Source: CAZCSK01 sp964501265 | GTDB taxonomy: Bacteria > Actinomycetota > CADDZG01 > JAHWKV01 | NCBI GenBank assembly: GCA_964501265.1 | Contig: CAZCSK010000017.1 | Span: 1-47,817, forward strand | DNA length: 47,817 nt | Direction of reading: 5' to 3' | Part shown: piece after piece, positions 16,234 to 24,560 of the stretch | How positions within the stretch are numbered: position 1 is the stretch's first letter | Layout of the letters: every line of letters begins with the position of its first letter | The notes under the pieces: generated by a model | What the model was told of the DNA's origin: nothing | What the model saw: the letters and a program-made list of their open reading frames with translations, nothing else | Database searches by the model: none | Program-made: the position numbers and the translations under genes

Positions 16234-17330
16234 AACGGGTAGCCATCGACGGCTTTGATCTGCGGATAAAGGGGAAGGGCGTGTCACGCTCCTTGCAGAA
16301 CATCATCCCTCGCTTGCTCAACTCAAAAGGACCGTTGCAATATGTTGTGCTCACCACTCCGGAGGGGGTCGGCGTGCTGGGCGAAGACGTAAAGGACTTC
16401 TGCATCAAGGTTCCCAATGTTCCCGGAAGCGTTTGGGAGCAGTTCGGACTCCCGTACTTCGCTCGTCGCGCTGGTGCCGACCTCATCTATACCCAACGAG
16501 AGTGCGGACCCATGTGGGGCCTGCCTTACGTGCTGCACATCCACGAGGACCCGGTGCTTCGATGGGCCATCGATCACCCAAGGAGTTTCAGGGAACGTCT
16601 CCGACGCGCATATACCCGGGGTACTTTCATGAGGTCGCTTATGCGGGCACCGGTCATTCTTGCGAGTACTCATGCCACTGCCATAATGCTTTTGCGCCGA
16701 ACGGCGCTGGATCCCCGAAAGGTGAAGATCGCTCATCTCGGTGTCGACGATTGCTTCTTCGAGGTGGGACCACCTCTTGACTCAACCTCATACATCTTTC
16801 ATCTGGGATCATCCGACCTGAGGGACAACACTTCCCTCGTCATCCGATCGTATTTCGAGGCCATGAAGCAGAACGTGGCGCTGCCTCCGTTGATGGTGGC
16901 CGGCGACATGGGGGAGAGAGCAAATGAAATCCGCGACGAGGTGAAGCAACTTGATCTGTCCGAACGTGTTCGGCTGCTAGGGCGTGTCTCCGACGCCGAA
17001 CTAGCGAAACTTTTTGCCGGCGCAGATGTGACGGTCCTTCCATCGTCGGACGAAGGATTCGGTCTTCAACCGCTGGAGGCCATGGCATCAGGGAGCGCAG
17101 TTATTGCTCTGGACAGGGCCGCTTCGAGGGAGACTCTAAATGGAAACGCCACGTTGGTCGCTTTGGCGCAGCCTGAAGCGCTGGCGAGAGCGATCAGGGG
17201 AGTATTGGCGATGGGGAGTGACTCCACTGCCCGGCAGGCGCGGCGCGACTACGCGAAAGGATTTCGGTGGGAACGCACCACTGAGATGCTCGAGGAAGTG
17301 TTCGAGGAAGTGTGTCAACGAATCGGATGA
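16230..17330 (+). CDS. Family 4 glycosyltransferase
   Basis: A 366-residue GT4. The N-terminus AIDGFDLRIKGKGVSRSLQNI matches the loop of the mannosyl/rhamnosyl GT4 group; the C-terminal domain has FHLGSSDLRDN and DEGFGLQPLEAMASGSAV (Ex7E). It begins within the stop of the previous gene (ATGA) and ends in an ATGA overlap with the next, so the order of expression is fixed. It probably adds one sugar of the repeat unit; donor unknown. Confidence 0.9.
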   Translation: MKRVAIDGFDLRIKGKGVSRSLQNIIPRLLNSKGPLQYVVLTTPEGVGVLGEDVKDFCIKVPNVPGSVWEQFGLPYFARRAGADLIYTQRECGPMWGLPYVLHIHEDPVLRWAIDHPRSFRERLRRAYTRGTFMRSLMRAPVILASTHATAIMLLRRTALDPRKVKIAHLGVDDCFFEVGPPLDSTSYIFHLGSSDLRDNTSLVIRSYFEAMKQNVALPPLMVAGDMGERANEIRDEVKQLDLSERVRLLGRVSDAELAKLFAGADVTVLPSSDEGFGLQPLEAMASGSAVIALDRAASRETLNGNATLVALAQPEALARAIRGVLAMGSDSTARQARRDYAKGFRWERTTEMLEEVFEEVCQRIG

Positions 17331-18430
17331 AGGTCAGAGTTGCGATTATTCAGCCGACCATGGCACCCTATCGATTTGCCTGCTTCAGTGCGCTTGCGGC
17401 GCGACCCGACATCGAATTGCTAGTCATTTATCTGAGACGAGGTTCGCAGCCCTACGATTGGGCTGCGGATGAACGGATGGCTAGGTTCGAGCGGATCGAC
17501 CTTGAAGCTACAAACCGTGGAGATCAGCCCGGAGCGGGGCTCATTGGCTCGCTTCGCCACTTTCGTCCGGACGTGACGATCGTTGGCGGGTGGGATAAGC
17601 CTTCTTACTTTCTCGTGACCGCTCTGCGGCCCTTTTTGGGAAAGCGGGTAGCGGTTTGGGCAGAAAGCACTCCGCATGACTGGCGGCGAAGGACCTTGGT
17701 GAAAGATCTTCTAAAGCGGACAATTATGCGGCGAGCAGATGCAGTGGTGGTACCCGGTTCAGCGGCGAGAGCTTATTGTGAGGGGCTAGGCGTTTCCGTT
17801 CGCAGATGGTACGTGGCACCCAATGCCGTAGACAATGACCGATTTGCAGCCGGGGCGCGTGCGGCGCGCGAGCAAGGGTTAAGACCCTTTCAGGCACCAC
17901 GTCCGGTGTTCCTATATGTGGGACGGCTGGATCGAGAGAAGGGTTTGGAAGTGCTTCTTAAATCCTGGGGGAAGATAGAGACGGTGGTCGAAGGAAGCCT
18001 GATTATTGCAGGAGCGGGAAGGCAGGAGCTAGCCCTCAAGCGTTTCGCTGAAGAGATTGGAGTGACGCGGGTACAATTCGTAGGATTCATCTCTCAAGCC
18101 GATCTTCCCGCTTGGTATGGGTCCGCCGACGTGTTTGTGTTTCCCTCGTTGTCAGATCCATGGGGACTCGTGATTAACGAGGCCATGGCCTGCGGGTTGC
18201 CTATCATCACGACATCGGCTCCGGGGGCGGCCGCGGATCTGGTTGACGGCGTGAACGGGCGGGTGGTTTCCCCCGGCGACGAGGTTGCCCTAGCTGGTGC
18301 AATGTCAGAAGTGGCCGCGGACATCTCCTTGCGAAATGCGATGGGAGGGGCATCCATCCGAAGAATCGCAGCATTTTCTCCGAATGTCTGGGCGACTGCC
18401 ATTGCTCAAATGGCCATCGAGATCAGATGA
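17327..18430 (+). CDS. Family 4 glycosyltransferase
   Basis: A 367-residue GT4. It begins MKVRVAIIQPTMAPYRFACF, a start common to GT4 enzymes of fucosyl/rhamnosyl type, and contains VAPNAVDNDRF, YVGRLDREKGLEVLL and SDPWGLVINEAMACGLP with the Ex7E acidic pair replaced on one side (D...E). ATG at 17327 overlaps the previous stop (ATGA) and is preferred over an upstream GTG at 17312. It is coupled to the polymerase gene by another ATGA overlap at 18427. Confidence 0.9.
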   Translation: MKVRVAIIQPTMAPYRFACFSALAARPDIELLVIYLRRGSQPYDWAADERMARFERIDLEATNRGDQPGAGLIGSLRHFRPDVTIVGGWDKPSYFLVTALRPFLGKRVAVWAESTPHDWRRRTLVKDLLKRTIMRRADAVVVPGSAARAYCEGLGVSVRRWYVAPNAVDNDRFAAGARAAREQGLRPFQAPRPVFLYVGRLDREKGLEVLLKSWGKIETVVEGSLIIAGAGRQELALKRFAEEIGVTRVQFVGFISQADLPAWYGSADVFVFPSLSDPWGLVINEAMACGLPIITTSAPGAAADLVDGVNGRVVSPGDEVALAGAMSEVAADISLRNAMGGASIRRIAAFSPNVWATAIAQMAIEIR

Positions 18431-19806
18431 GCGCGCAGGCCCGCTCCATCGAGGGTGCAGCCGGGAGAGCGGCAGGCGTAGTTGCGCTTTTGGCCGCGGC
18501 CGCCTTTCTTGGGAAGGAGGCCGCGGCCGGAGCCGCGTTGCCGGGATTGGCTATCGGCGCCCTTGTCGTTGGTTTTCTAGTGCTTCAGCGTCAGCTTTGG
18601 GTCCTTGTTCCACTTACGACAGCCGCCCTCGTCGTGGGAAGCTCTTCGCTCCCCTTCGCCCAATCGCCATGGATGCTTCCGACGAAATTCGGATTGATGG
18701 GAGCAGTGGCTGGAACGGCATTAACGTCTCTCCTCGACAGGCGGCGTGAGCACCGCGTACCGATGGGTTTCGCTGTCGCCTTCCTCGGACTCGGGGGGTT
18801 GGCTTTGTTGTCTACCCTTTACTCCGTCGCCCCGGGTGCAACAGTTCAGCACGCTGGCTCGCTGCTGATCCTTGGACTGGCCGCCGCGGTGGCTGTTCCA
18901 CTCGGGTGTGAGCGCGCCGAAGACTTCATGCGTGTTTTGCGAAACGTTGGGTACGTAGCCGCGCTGGCAGTCTTGGTTGGAATGTTACTTTCGGCAGCGA
19001 ACGTAGTCGGCGGGTTTCAGATTGGACGGTTTCAGGGACTGTTGGGAAATCCGAATACCCTTGGATACTTTATTGCCCCGATTCTTCCTGTACTTGTTCT
19101 GATGGCTGCCCACCAAAATAGGCCGCGAAGACTCCTGATCGTGACCGCTGCGGTGCTGATCGTAGGACTGGTGTTATCGGGATCCCGCGCAGGTCTCGTC
19201 TCGGCCCTCTTTGCCACTGTTGTCGGGCTTGCGGTTGCCCGAAATGCTAGGCGGGCGCTGATTGTGTCCCTGACGTTTGGGGTGGTGATCGCCGGAATGT
19301 TTGTTGTTTGGGATCGCCCGGTGCGGCCCGTCGGCGAAGGGGTTTTGGAGATCGCAACCGGTGGAAAGCGGCTCGAGGCGTGGCCGGATGGGCTGCGACT
19401 AATCGCAGAGCGACCATTTGCCGGCTATGGCTTTGCCGCTACGCCTGTGGTGTTTCCTGAACTCCGCAGCGCTGATATCTTCCGCGGCTACAGTTCCAAT
19501 TTTGGTCGATTGCACAACAGTTACCTGGAGGCAGCCATGGATCTCGGGTGGCCGGGAGCCCTGCTCATGACCTTGCTGGGACTTTCAGGATTGTGGGCTG
19601 CCTGGCGCGTTTCTCGAACAGGAGACGACTGGCGACCGGTGGGAGCCATGCTGATCGCCGGGATTGCTGGCGGAATGATGGAGGGTGTATTCGAAAGCGG
19701 CCTTCTAGCGGCCGGCGGACTCCTCGCGTTTCACTTTTGGATATTGGTAGCGGCTGCCCACGCTCTCAGGCTTCGGGCGCGCAATCCGGCGTCAGCCCTT
19801 CGATGA
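18427..19806 (+). CDS. O-antigen ligase/polymerase-like membrane protein (Wzy/WaaL family)
   Basis: A 459-residue polytopic protein with roughly 10-12 hydrophobic segments. The Wzy_C/O-antigen ligase domain is marked by LSGSRAGLVSALFAT (about 250) and, after the large periplasmic loop, by RLHNSYLEAAMDLGWPGALL (about 360), where the HNSYLE motif is characteristic. It either polymerises repeat units on undecaprenyl diphosphate or transfers the glycan to an acceptor. With a Wzm/Wzt exporter in the same locus, a ligase role is as likely as polymerase. No flippase (Wzx) is seen in the window. Confidence 0.85.
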   Translation: MSAQARSIEGAAGRAAGVVALLAAAAFLGKEAAAGAALPGLAIGALVVGFLVLQRQLWVLVPLTTAALVVGSSSLPFAQSPWMLPTKFGLMGAVAGTALTSLLDRRREHRVPMGFAVAFLGLGGLALLSTLYSVAPGATVQHAGSLLILGLAAAVAVPLGCERAEDFMRVLRNVGYVAALAVLVGMLLSAANVVGGFQIGRFQGLLGNPNTLGYFIAPILPVLVLMAAHQNRPRRLLIVTAAVLIVGLVLSGSRAGLVSALFATVVGLAVARNARRALIVSLTFGVVIAGMFVVWDRPVRPVGEGVLEIATGGKRLEAWPDGLRLIAERPFAGYGFAATPVVFPELRSADIFRGYSSNFGRLHNSYLEAAMDLGWPGALLMTLLGLSGLWAAWRVSRTGDDWRPVGAMLIAGIAGGMMEGVFESGLLAAGGLLAFHFWILVAAAHALRLRARNPASALR

Positions 19807-20978
19807 GGCTGTTGTTTATCTCTCGTGTTTATTATCCGGCGACGAGATATGGCGGTCCAGTTGTTAGCCTGCGCCGAATCTGCTCGATGCTCGTGGAAGC
19901 GGGGCACGAGGTAGTTGTCGTCTGCTCGAACATGGCTTCCCCCGGAATGAAGGGTGAGCGCCTACGCGCAGGATCCTTCGACATGGATGGGGTTAAGGTC
20001 CGGTTCCTCGAGACACCCGTTCGCTTCCACTGGGAAGGTCTGTCCTGGCCAGCTCTCCGGGAGGTTCCCCGTGAGGTTTCACGGGCTGACATCGTCCATA
20101 TAGCCGGTACGCGGCACTTCTTGGGAATCATTGCTGAAACTGCGAGCCGTCGCAGGAATATTCCTTACTTCGTCATGCCCGAGGGCAGCGTCCCTCCTCG
20201 ATCGAGAAACGTTCTGGGCAAAACAGTTTTCGACGCCCTTTACACTCGCAGCGCTCTCGCGCATGCTTTTCGCGTGATCGGTTGGTCCGATCAGGAGTCG
20301 CAGGATCTCCTTTCTTGGGGGATTCGACCCGAACGTTTGCTCATCCCTCCTCCTCGCGGCGACGTTGTAGAAGGCAGCCCGCGCCCTTCTGACGAACTTC
20401 GAGCCGAGCGGGAACTCCCACCCGATCTCCCAATACTGCTGTGGATGGGACGAATCCATTCCGAGAAGGGGCTGCCTCTTTTACTGGAGGCCATGACAGA
20501 TCCGCGTCTGAGCCACGCGCATCTGCTGCTGGCGGGAGACGGGGAAGACCGAGCGCTCGTACAGAGCCTTAGAGATCAAGTCGCGCGAGGAGGGATGGGG
20601 GATCGAGTTAGGTTCATGGGATGGGTTGAAGAGGAAGAGAAGGCCGAGCTACTGAAGCTCGCGGACTTGTTCGTGTTTCCCTCCCGCAAGGAGAGCTTCG
20701 GTTTGGCAGCGGCGGAGGCAATTTCGAGTGGTCTGCCAGTCGTCCTTACGAAAGATTGCGGGATTGCACCGTTAATTGACGGAGTAGGGGGGGTCGTGTG
20801 CGAATACGGGGCCCGCCCACTGGCCGATGCGATCTCGGGTGTCCTTGAAGATCGAAATCTCTTAGCCAAGCTACGCGAAGGGACCCAAGACGTAGCCAAA
20901 CAACTCAACTGGCCCCCAGTAGTCTCTTTTCTTGAAGACGCATACGCCAGCGCTCATGAGAACCTTGCGGCCAGGTGA
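19803..20978 (+). CDS. Family 4 glycosyltransferase
   Basis: A 391-residue GT4. The N-terminus is MRLLFISRVYYPATRYGGP, the acceptor-side GG loop; the donor domain shows LLWMGRIHSEKGLPLLLEA and RKESFGLAAAEAISSGLPV (Ex7E). The true start is ATG at 19803, overlapping the polymerase stop; a longer frame from 19548 runs antisense in phase to the polymerase and is not used. Probably completes the same repeat unit as the preceding three GT4 genes. Confidence 0.9.
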   Translation: MRLLFISRVYYPATRYGGPVVSLRRICSMLVEAGHEVVVVCSNMASPGMKGERLRAGSFDMDGVKVRFLETPVRFHWEGLSWPALREVPREVSRADIVHIAGTRHFLGIIAETASRRRNIPYFVMPEGSVPPRSRNVLGKTVFDALYTRSALAHAFRVIGWSDQESQDLLSWGIRPERLLIPPPRGDVVEGSPRPSDELRAERELPPDLPILLWMGRIHSEKGLPLLLEAMTDPRLSHAHLLLAGDGEDRALVQSLRDQVARGGMGDRVRFMGWVEEEEKAELLKLADLFVFPSRKESFGLAAAEAISSGLPVVLTKDCGIAPLIDGVGGVVCEYGARPLADAISGVLEDRNLLAKLREGTQDVAKQLNWPPVVSFLEDAYASAHENLAAR

Positions 20979-21046
20979 ACCAGCCGTATGACCAATTCGA
21001 GCTCAGCGCTTAGCGTTGGAGTCGTCAGGCCGGGCGGCTATATGCA

Positions 21047-21775
21047 GTGAATTTCTCGAACCTCGATAGCCAGAGTCTCGCTGGACGGCTAGCCCGAATG
21101 CCCCTGAAGCTGATTCCGAAAAGAACTGCCTTGCCCATCCTGCAGGGAAGACTTCGCGGCAAGCGTTGGATAGTCGGAGCTGGTAATCACGGCTACTGGC
21201 TTGGCAGTTACGAATACGAAAAGAGGCTTCAGTTCGAGCATACGGTCAAGGAGGGTGACATTATCTTTGACATCGGAGCGCATGTGGGTTACTACACGCT
21301 GCTGGCGTCGACCCTCGCTGGGCCCTCGGGAAGAGTGTTTGCATTCGAACCTCTGCCATCCAACATTCAGTTTCTTCGCAGGCACCTGGTACTGAACCAA
21401 ATTCAGAACGTGACCCTCATCGAAGCTGCCGTCTCAAATGAAAGTCGCGTAGGACGATTCATCTCGGGACCAAGCACGTCCATGGGAATGTTGCATCCTG
21501 AAGGGAGCCTCGATGTGGAATGCGTAACTCTTGACGGACTGATGTCCGAGGGCCGGCTGCCAGTTGCAGCCGTCATCAAGATCGATGTCGAAGGTGCTGA
21601 ATTGAAGGTGTTGGAGGGGGCTAGGAATATGCTTTCTATGGCACATCCCACACTGTTTCTTGCGACCCATGGGCAGGAGCAGAGCACGGCTTGTGGCGAC
21701 CTACTGCGCTCCCTCGACTATCAGCTGGAAACTATTTCTGGGGATCCAAACGAGATTCTTGGGGTATTTCGCTGA
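21047..21775 (+). CDS. FkbM-family methyltransferase
   Basis: A 242-residue SAM methyltransferase of the FkbM family, which O-methylates sugars or polyketides. Motif I is DIGAHVGYYT (75-84), strand 2 is VFAFEPLPSN, and the signature IKIDVEGAELKVLEGA, typical of FkbM, lies near residue 185. The start is GTG at 21047. It closes the main glycosyltransferase run; DNA downstream is decayed. Likely role: O-methylation of a glycan residue, possibly as a chain-end cap read by the Wzt C-terminal domain. Confidence 0.88.
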   Translation: MNFSNLDSQSLAGRLARMPLKLIPKRTALPILQGRLRGKRWIVGAGNHGYWLGSYEYEKRLQFEHTVKEGDIIFDIGAHVGYYTLLASTLAGPSGRVFAFEPLPSNIQFLRRHLVLNQIQNVTLIEAAVSNESRVGRFISGPSTSMGMLHPEGSLDVECVTLDGLMSEGRLPVAAVIKIDVEGAELKVLEGARNMLSMAHPTLFLATHGQEQSTACGDLLRSLDYQLETISGDPNEILGVFR

Positions 21776-21859
21776 TACACCAAACCAACATGAGCCGAAG
21801 TCTCGACGTGCCGGGCCCGAACGTGACAAGCCGGAGTAGTTGTTGGGCCAAGGATCAGA

Positions 21860-22515
21860 TCCTGGTAGCGAACCAATACTATCCGCGACAATTCCGCAAC
21901 CGCCAAAGGTTTTGAAGAACACGTCGGACAGTCGCTTCCTTTGTGTCCATGCGGGCCACCTGGGCGGCGCGGGGGCATGGGAAACGCTGACTCGGCAATT
22001 TGAGAAGCTAGTGCGCCTTATCGAGGACTAGGTTCCCCCGGAATCACAAAATGATCCGTAAGGGGCCAGGAAAAGTGGAACACACTCCCTCCGCCGCTCG
22101 GTGACCACATGACTTCGTATGAGCCGGTCCGTAAGGGCGGGGCGTCGGCAAATCCGAAGGGTAGATACATGTGAGACCTGGAGAATGTCCGAGTACCATC
22201 CCCGCGATACGGGGGGCCAGTTCATATGTTGTATTAACGTGTTGCGGATCGCGCACCACGCAGCGCAGAGAGCCGTAAAAGCCCTGAATGCGCTCAAGGC
22301 ACAGAATCATCTGATCACCTTCTCGATAATGAGTCGCAAATGGCATTGTCGGCTGATGAACGCCGCCGCTTGGCGTCTGACTTGGCTTTCGTTGGGCACC
22401 TCTGGGAGCGGGAGGAGTTTCGGTGGTGCGATCGTCAAGCTTTGACGCTTCGACCTAACATGCAGGGTCTCGTTGGCCCTCGCAAGTTCTTACACGATGC
22501 ATGCCGAGAAATAGC
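21860..22515 (+). pseudogene. Scrambled remnants of a GT4 gene related to 24561-25757
   Basis: Three blocks match the intact gene downstream. About 21872-21920 resembles 24598-24650 (AACCARTACTA...CCGC to GTTTTGAAGAAC). About 21945-22000 resembles 25235-25290, sharing GGGAAACGCTG, and is followed by a match to the gene's last codons (TATCGAGGACTAGG). About 22330-22500 resembles 25375-25495, sharing TGACGCTTCGACC. The blocks are out of order relative to each other, frameshifted and separated by unrelated DNA (22030-22330). This is a duplicated glycosyltransferase in advanced decay. I did no alignment by computer. Confidence 0.65.
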
Positions 22516-22552
22516 GTTTCCATTGTGACCAGCGCAGGGGCGATCCTAATCG

Positions 22553-22747
22553 CTACCATTCATCAAGGATTCCGCCTAACCTTCGAGCGGCTTCACCGAT
22601 AACCAGGAGGTTTTTGACTACAGCGTCCTGGATTACATCTGAGTCATAAAACTCGCTCTTGCCCCCCTTGGTGGAATTTCGGATGCGCTCGATGGCTTCT
22701 CTTATGTCGAGCAGGAATAGCTGCTCGCTCCTATCCTTTGGATGCAC
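22553..22747 (-). pseudogene. Truncated HepT-type toxin
   Basis: A 64-codon frame beginning at GTG 22747, 9 bases after the stop of the MntA-like gene. It matches the N-terminal half of HepT (DUF86) proteins: LFLLDIREAIERIRNST, then DAVVKNLLVIGEAARRL. Full HepT proteins are about 110-140 residues and carry the RNase motif Rx4-6H in the C-terminal half. Here the frame ends in GGILDEW and a stop before that motif, so ribonuclease activity is lost. Compare the intact copy at 24039. Confidence 0.75.
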
Positions 22748-22756
22748 CTAAAGAAG

Positions 22757-23038
22757 CTACGCGACTAGGGATCGGGCTTCGGCGAGAATGCGATCTTTGA
22801 GGTAGGGATGCAGCGCTTTCTCAGTTACTACCTCCACTTTGATTCCAAGCAGTTCTTCAAGCTCTTGGGATATCGCAATCAGATCCAATAGGCTGGTCCC
22901 GGGCAATACCGTTACCAACAGGTCAAGATCGCTGTCTGGATAAAAATCACCACGCGAGCGAGAACCAAAAACCCGAACATCGGTGGCACCGTGTGCTCGA
23001 GCGATTCTGAGTATGTGGGCTGTTGGCAAATCCTTCAT
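22757..23038 (-). CDS. mntA: MntA-type minimal nucleotidyltransferase antitoxin
   Basis: A 93-residue minimal nucleotidyltransferase. The catalytic pattern GSx10DxD is present as GSRSRGDFYPDSDLDL in the middle of the protein. In MntA-HepT systems this enzyme AMPylates a tyrosine of the toxin to silence it. ATG at 23038 gives MKDLPTAHILRIARAHG; the longer frame upstream is dissimilar. The partner toxin is truncated, so the antitoxin is now an orphan. It is roughly 60 percent identical by eye to the plus-strand MntA at 23748, and the two modules are inverted relative to each other. Confidence 0.82.
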   Translation of the reverse strand: MKDLPTAHILRIARAHGATDVRVFGSRSRGDFYPDSDLDLLVTVLPGTSLLDLIAISQELEELLGIKVEVVTEKALHPYLKDRILAEARSLVA

Positions 23039-23071
23039 ATCTATCTCAGGATACCGCGGCACCCTCTGAGT

Positions 23072-23209
23072 ATGCTTTTGGATCAAGCAGAATCCTATCG
23101 AAGACGGAGCATAAGATGGCACTTGATGAACGGTCACATGGTGTTTGCGGTCTTGGGTTCGATGGTGAGCATGTCCGCCCTTGCTTTTGCCGTAGCCCAA
23201 CTTATCTGA
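23072..23209 (+). CDS. Short membrane protein fragment of the GSM family (decayed copy)
   Basis: Forty-five codons ending in HMVFAVLGSMVSMSALAFA plus VAQLI. This C-terminal membrane segment matches those of the proteins at 26455-26697 and 36697-36900 (MVFAxxGSMxxxAxxFAxxQxI). The N-terminal LPPVGWAD motif and coiled coil are missing, so this is probably a 5'-truncated relic, though ATG at 23072 could allow translation. It diverges from the MntA gene and overlaps nothing. Confidence 0.5.
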   Translation: MLLDQAESYRRRSIRWHLMNGHMVFAVLGSMVSMSALAFAVAQLI

Positions 23210-23392
23210 GAACGTACAACTTACGTCCTTGCGCGCCGTAGGGTCCCAGTATTGAATCCCACTTCGACCAGGGCAGAAGTGACTTGTCAGGGCCCGCGGC
23301 TATCTTGATCACCAGCCCGCCGCTCCCGCAGGAGCGACGCTTACAGGAAGGAGCAACGGCGCCTTGCTCAGTTCGAGGAGCTGGCCCGGCTT

Positions 23393-23608
23393 GTGATCAA
23401 ACACCGGGCGGCCGCGGGCATGTCTCAAAAAGAGCTGGCGCACCGAGTTGGAACCAGCCACTCGGCAATCTCCCGGCTCGAAAGTGGCCGGCACAAGACC
23501 AACGTCGAGACTCTCCAGCGGGTCGCAGAAGCTCTCGGGCTAAGGTTCGTCGCTGGCTTCGAAAGCGGACCTCCCGAACGCCCATTGCGACAGCTGACCA
23601 GCGCCTGA
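23393..23608 (+). CDS. XRE-family HTH antitoxin, possibly 5'-truncated
   Basis: A 71-residue HTH_3 protein. The helix-turn-helix is KHRAAAGMSQKELAHRVG followed by the recognition helix TSHSAISRLESGRHK, ending in LQRVAEALGLRFVAGFE, which is typical of antitoxins in HigBA/RelBE-like pairs. GTG at 23393 is the only usable start, but the coding pattern clearly continues upstream (YRKEQRRLAQFEELARL) to a stop near 23300 without an ATG. Such proteins normally include that segment, so the 5' end and the upstream toxin gene have probably been lost. No toxin gene is adjacent. Confidence 0.65.
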   Translation: MIKHRAAAGMSQKELAHRVGTSHSAISRLESGRHKTNVETLQRVAEALGLRFVAGFESGPPERPLRQLTSA

Positions 23609-23747
23609 GTAGCCGGATTCCCAGTGCCTTTTCAGGCTTCCCTCGAGAACGACGCTCGCGGGTGGAGTCCCTTTATCGAGCATCTATCATCTCCTGGGGA
23701 CGGCGAGGGAGGTGGAAAGCACGGAAGGAATCAGGCAAGATAACCGT

Positions 23748-24032
23748 ATGGTCAAAACACTTCCGGCTGAGGACATCTTGAAAGTAGCTCGTTCTCACGG
23801 AGCCTTGGAGGTAAGGGTATTCGGTTCCTTTGCGCGCGGAGAAGCAGATAATCAAAGCGATCTCGATCTTCTGGTCACTATTCGGCCGGGAACCGGCCTG
23901 TGGGATCTCATAGGGATAGCCAACGATCTGGAAGATCTTCTCGGCATTAAGGTGGAGGTCACCACAGAAAACGGGCTACATCCTCAGCTCAGAGACCAAA
24001 TTCTGTCTGAAGCCCGTTCTCTGGTGGCGTAA
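23748..24032 (+). CDS. mntA: MntA-type minimal nucleotidyltransferase antitoxin
   Basis: A 94-residue protein with the nucleotidyltransferase motif GSFARGEADNQSDLDL (GSx10DxD) and the downstream LGIKVEVTTENGLHP, where a third acidic residue completes the site. It would AMPylate and neutralise the HepT toxin encoded 6 bases downstream. ATG at 23748 is preferred; GTG at 23712 would add 12 atypical residues. The pair is intact and is the functional counterpart of the decayed module at 22553-23038. Confidence 0.85.
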   Translation: MVKTLPAEDILKVARSHGALEVRVFGSFARGEADNQSDLDLLVTIRPGTGLWDLIGIANDLEDLLGIKVEVTTENGLHPQLRDQILSEARSLVA

Positions 24033-24038
24033 TCAAGA

Positions 24039-24386
24039 TTGCGAGGCCCGCGGGACGAAAGTCTTTACCTCCAAGACATTAGCAGGGCGATAGGTCAGAT
24101 TCGAGAGTTCACCCAAGGCGGAGAGCAGGAGTTCCGCAGCTCCGAGCTGATTCAGGCCGCAGTAATCCAGAAGTTGCAGATTATCGGTGAGGCTACCAAG
24201 CAAGTCTCTGATGCCACGAGGGCCAGGGCTCCTGAGACGCCGTGGCGCGATATCGCAGGAACGCGCGACTGGTTGGTCCACGGTTATTTCAGTGCCGATC
24301 TGGATGTGGTATGGGATGTGGTGGCCAACAAGCTTGCACAACTTGATGTCGCGGTGCATTTATTACTCGAAAACGATGGGAGTTAG
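24039..24386 (+). CDS. hepT: HepT-type RNase toxin (DUF86)
   Basis: A 115-residue HEPN-fold protein. The catalytic Rx4-6H motif is visible as RDWLVH in the C-terminal third, followed by GY, whose Tyr is the residue AMPylated by MntA in characterised pairs. The N-terminal half (LYLQDISRAIGQI, then AAVIQKLQIIGEATKQ) matches the family. TTG at 24039 is 6 bases after the MntA stop. Expected activity is metal-independent RNA cleavage held in check by MntA. This is the intact copy of the module truncated at 22553. Confidence 0.85.
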   Translation: MRGPRDESLYLQDISRAIGQIREFTQGGEQEFRSSELIQAAVIQKLQIIGEATKQVSDATRARAPETPWRDIAGTRDWLVHGYFSADLDVVWDVVANKLAQLDVAVHLLLENDGS

Positions 24387-24560
24387 GATGTCCGCGCCCG
24401 ATGTCTTGGTGGAGGGGACCGACGGAGGCCACGCGTGAGCGGCTCTTCAGGTGAAATCTCTCGCGGCGAACCGAATGACTCAGCGCGGCGCCGCTGCCGC
24501 ACCCTGCGGGCGCCGTCGTTTCGTTCGCTTGAGCACCCGAACGGGCCGGCCACGAGATGA

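Noticed and set aside
19548..19802. In-frame upstream extension of the GT4 gene at 19803
   Set aside because: Overlaps the O-antigen ligase-like gene; residues are non-family and MRLLFISRVYYP is a standard GT4 start.
22044..22346. 100-codon minus-strand frame in the decayed GT region
   Set aside because: No recognisable domain and located between pseudogene blocks; codon pattern looks random.
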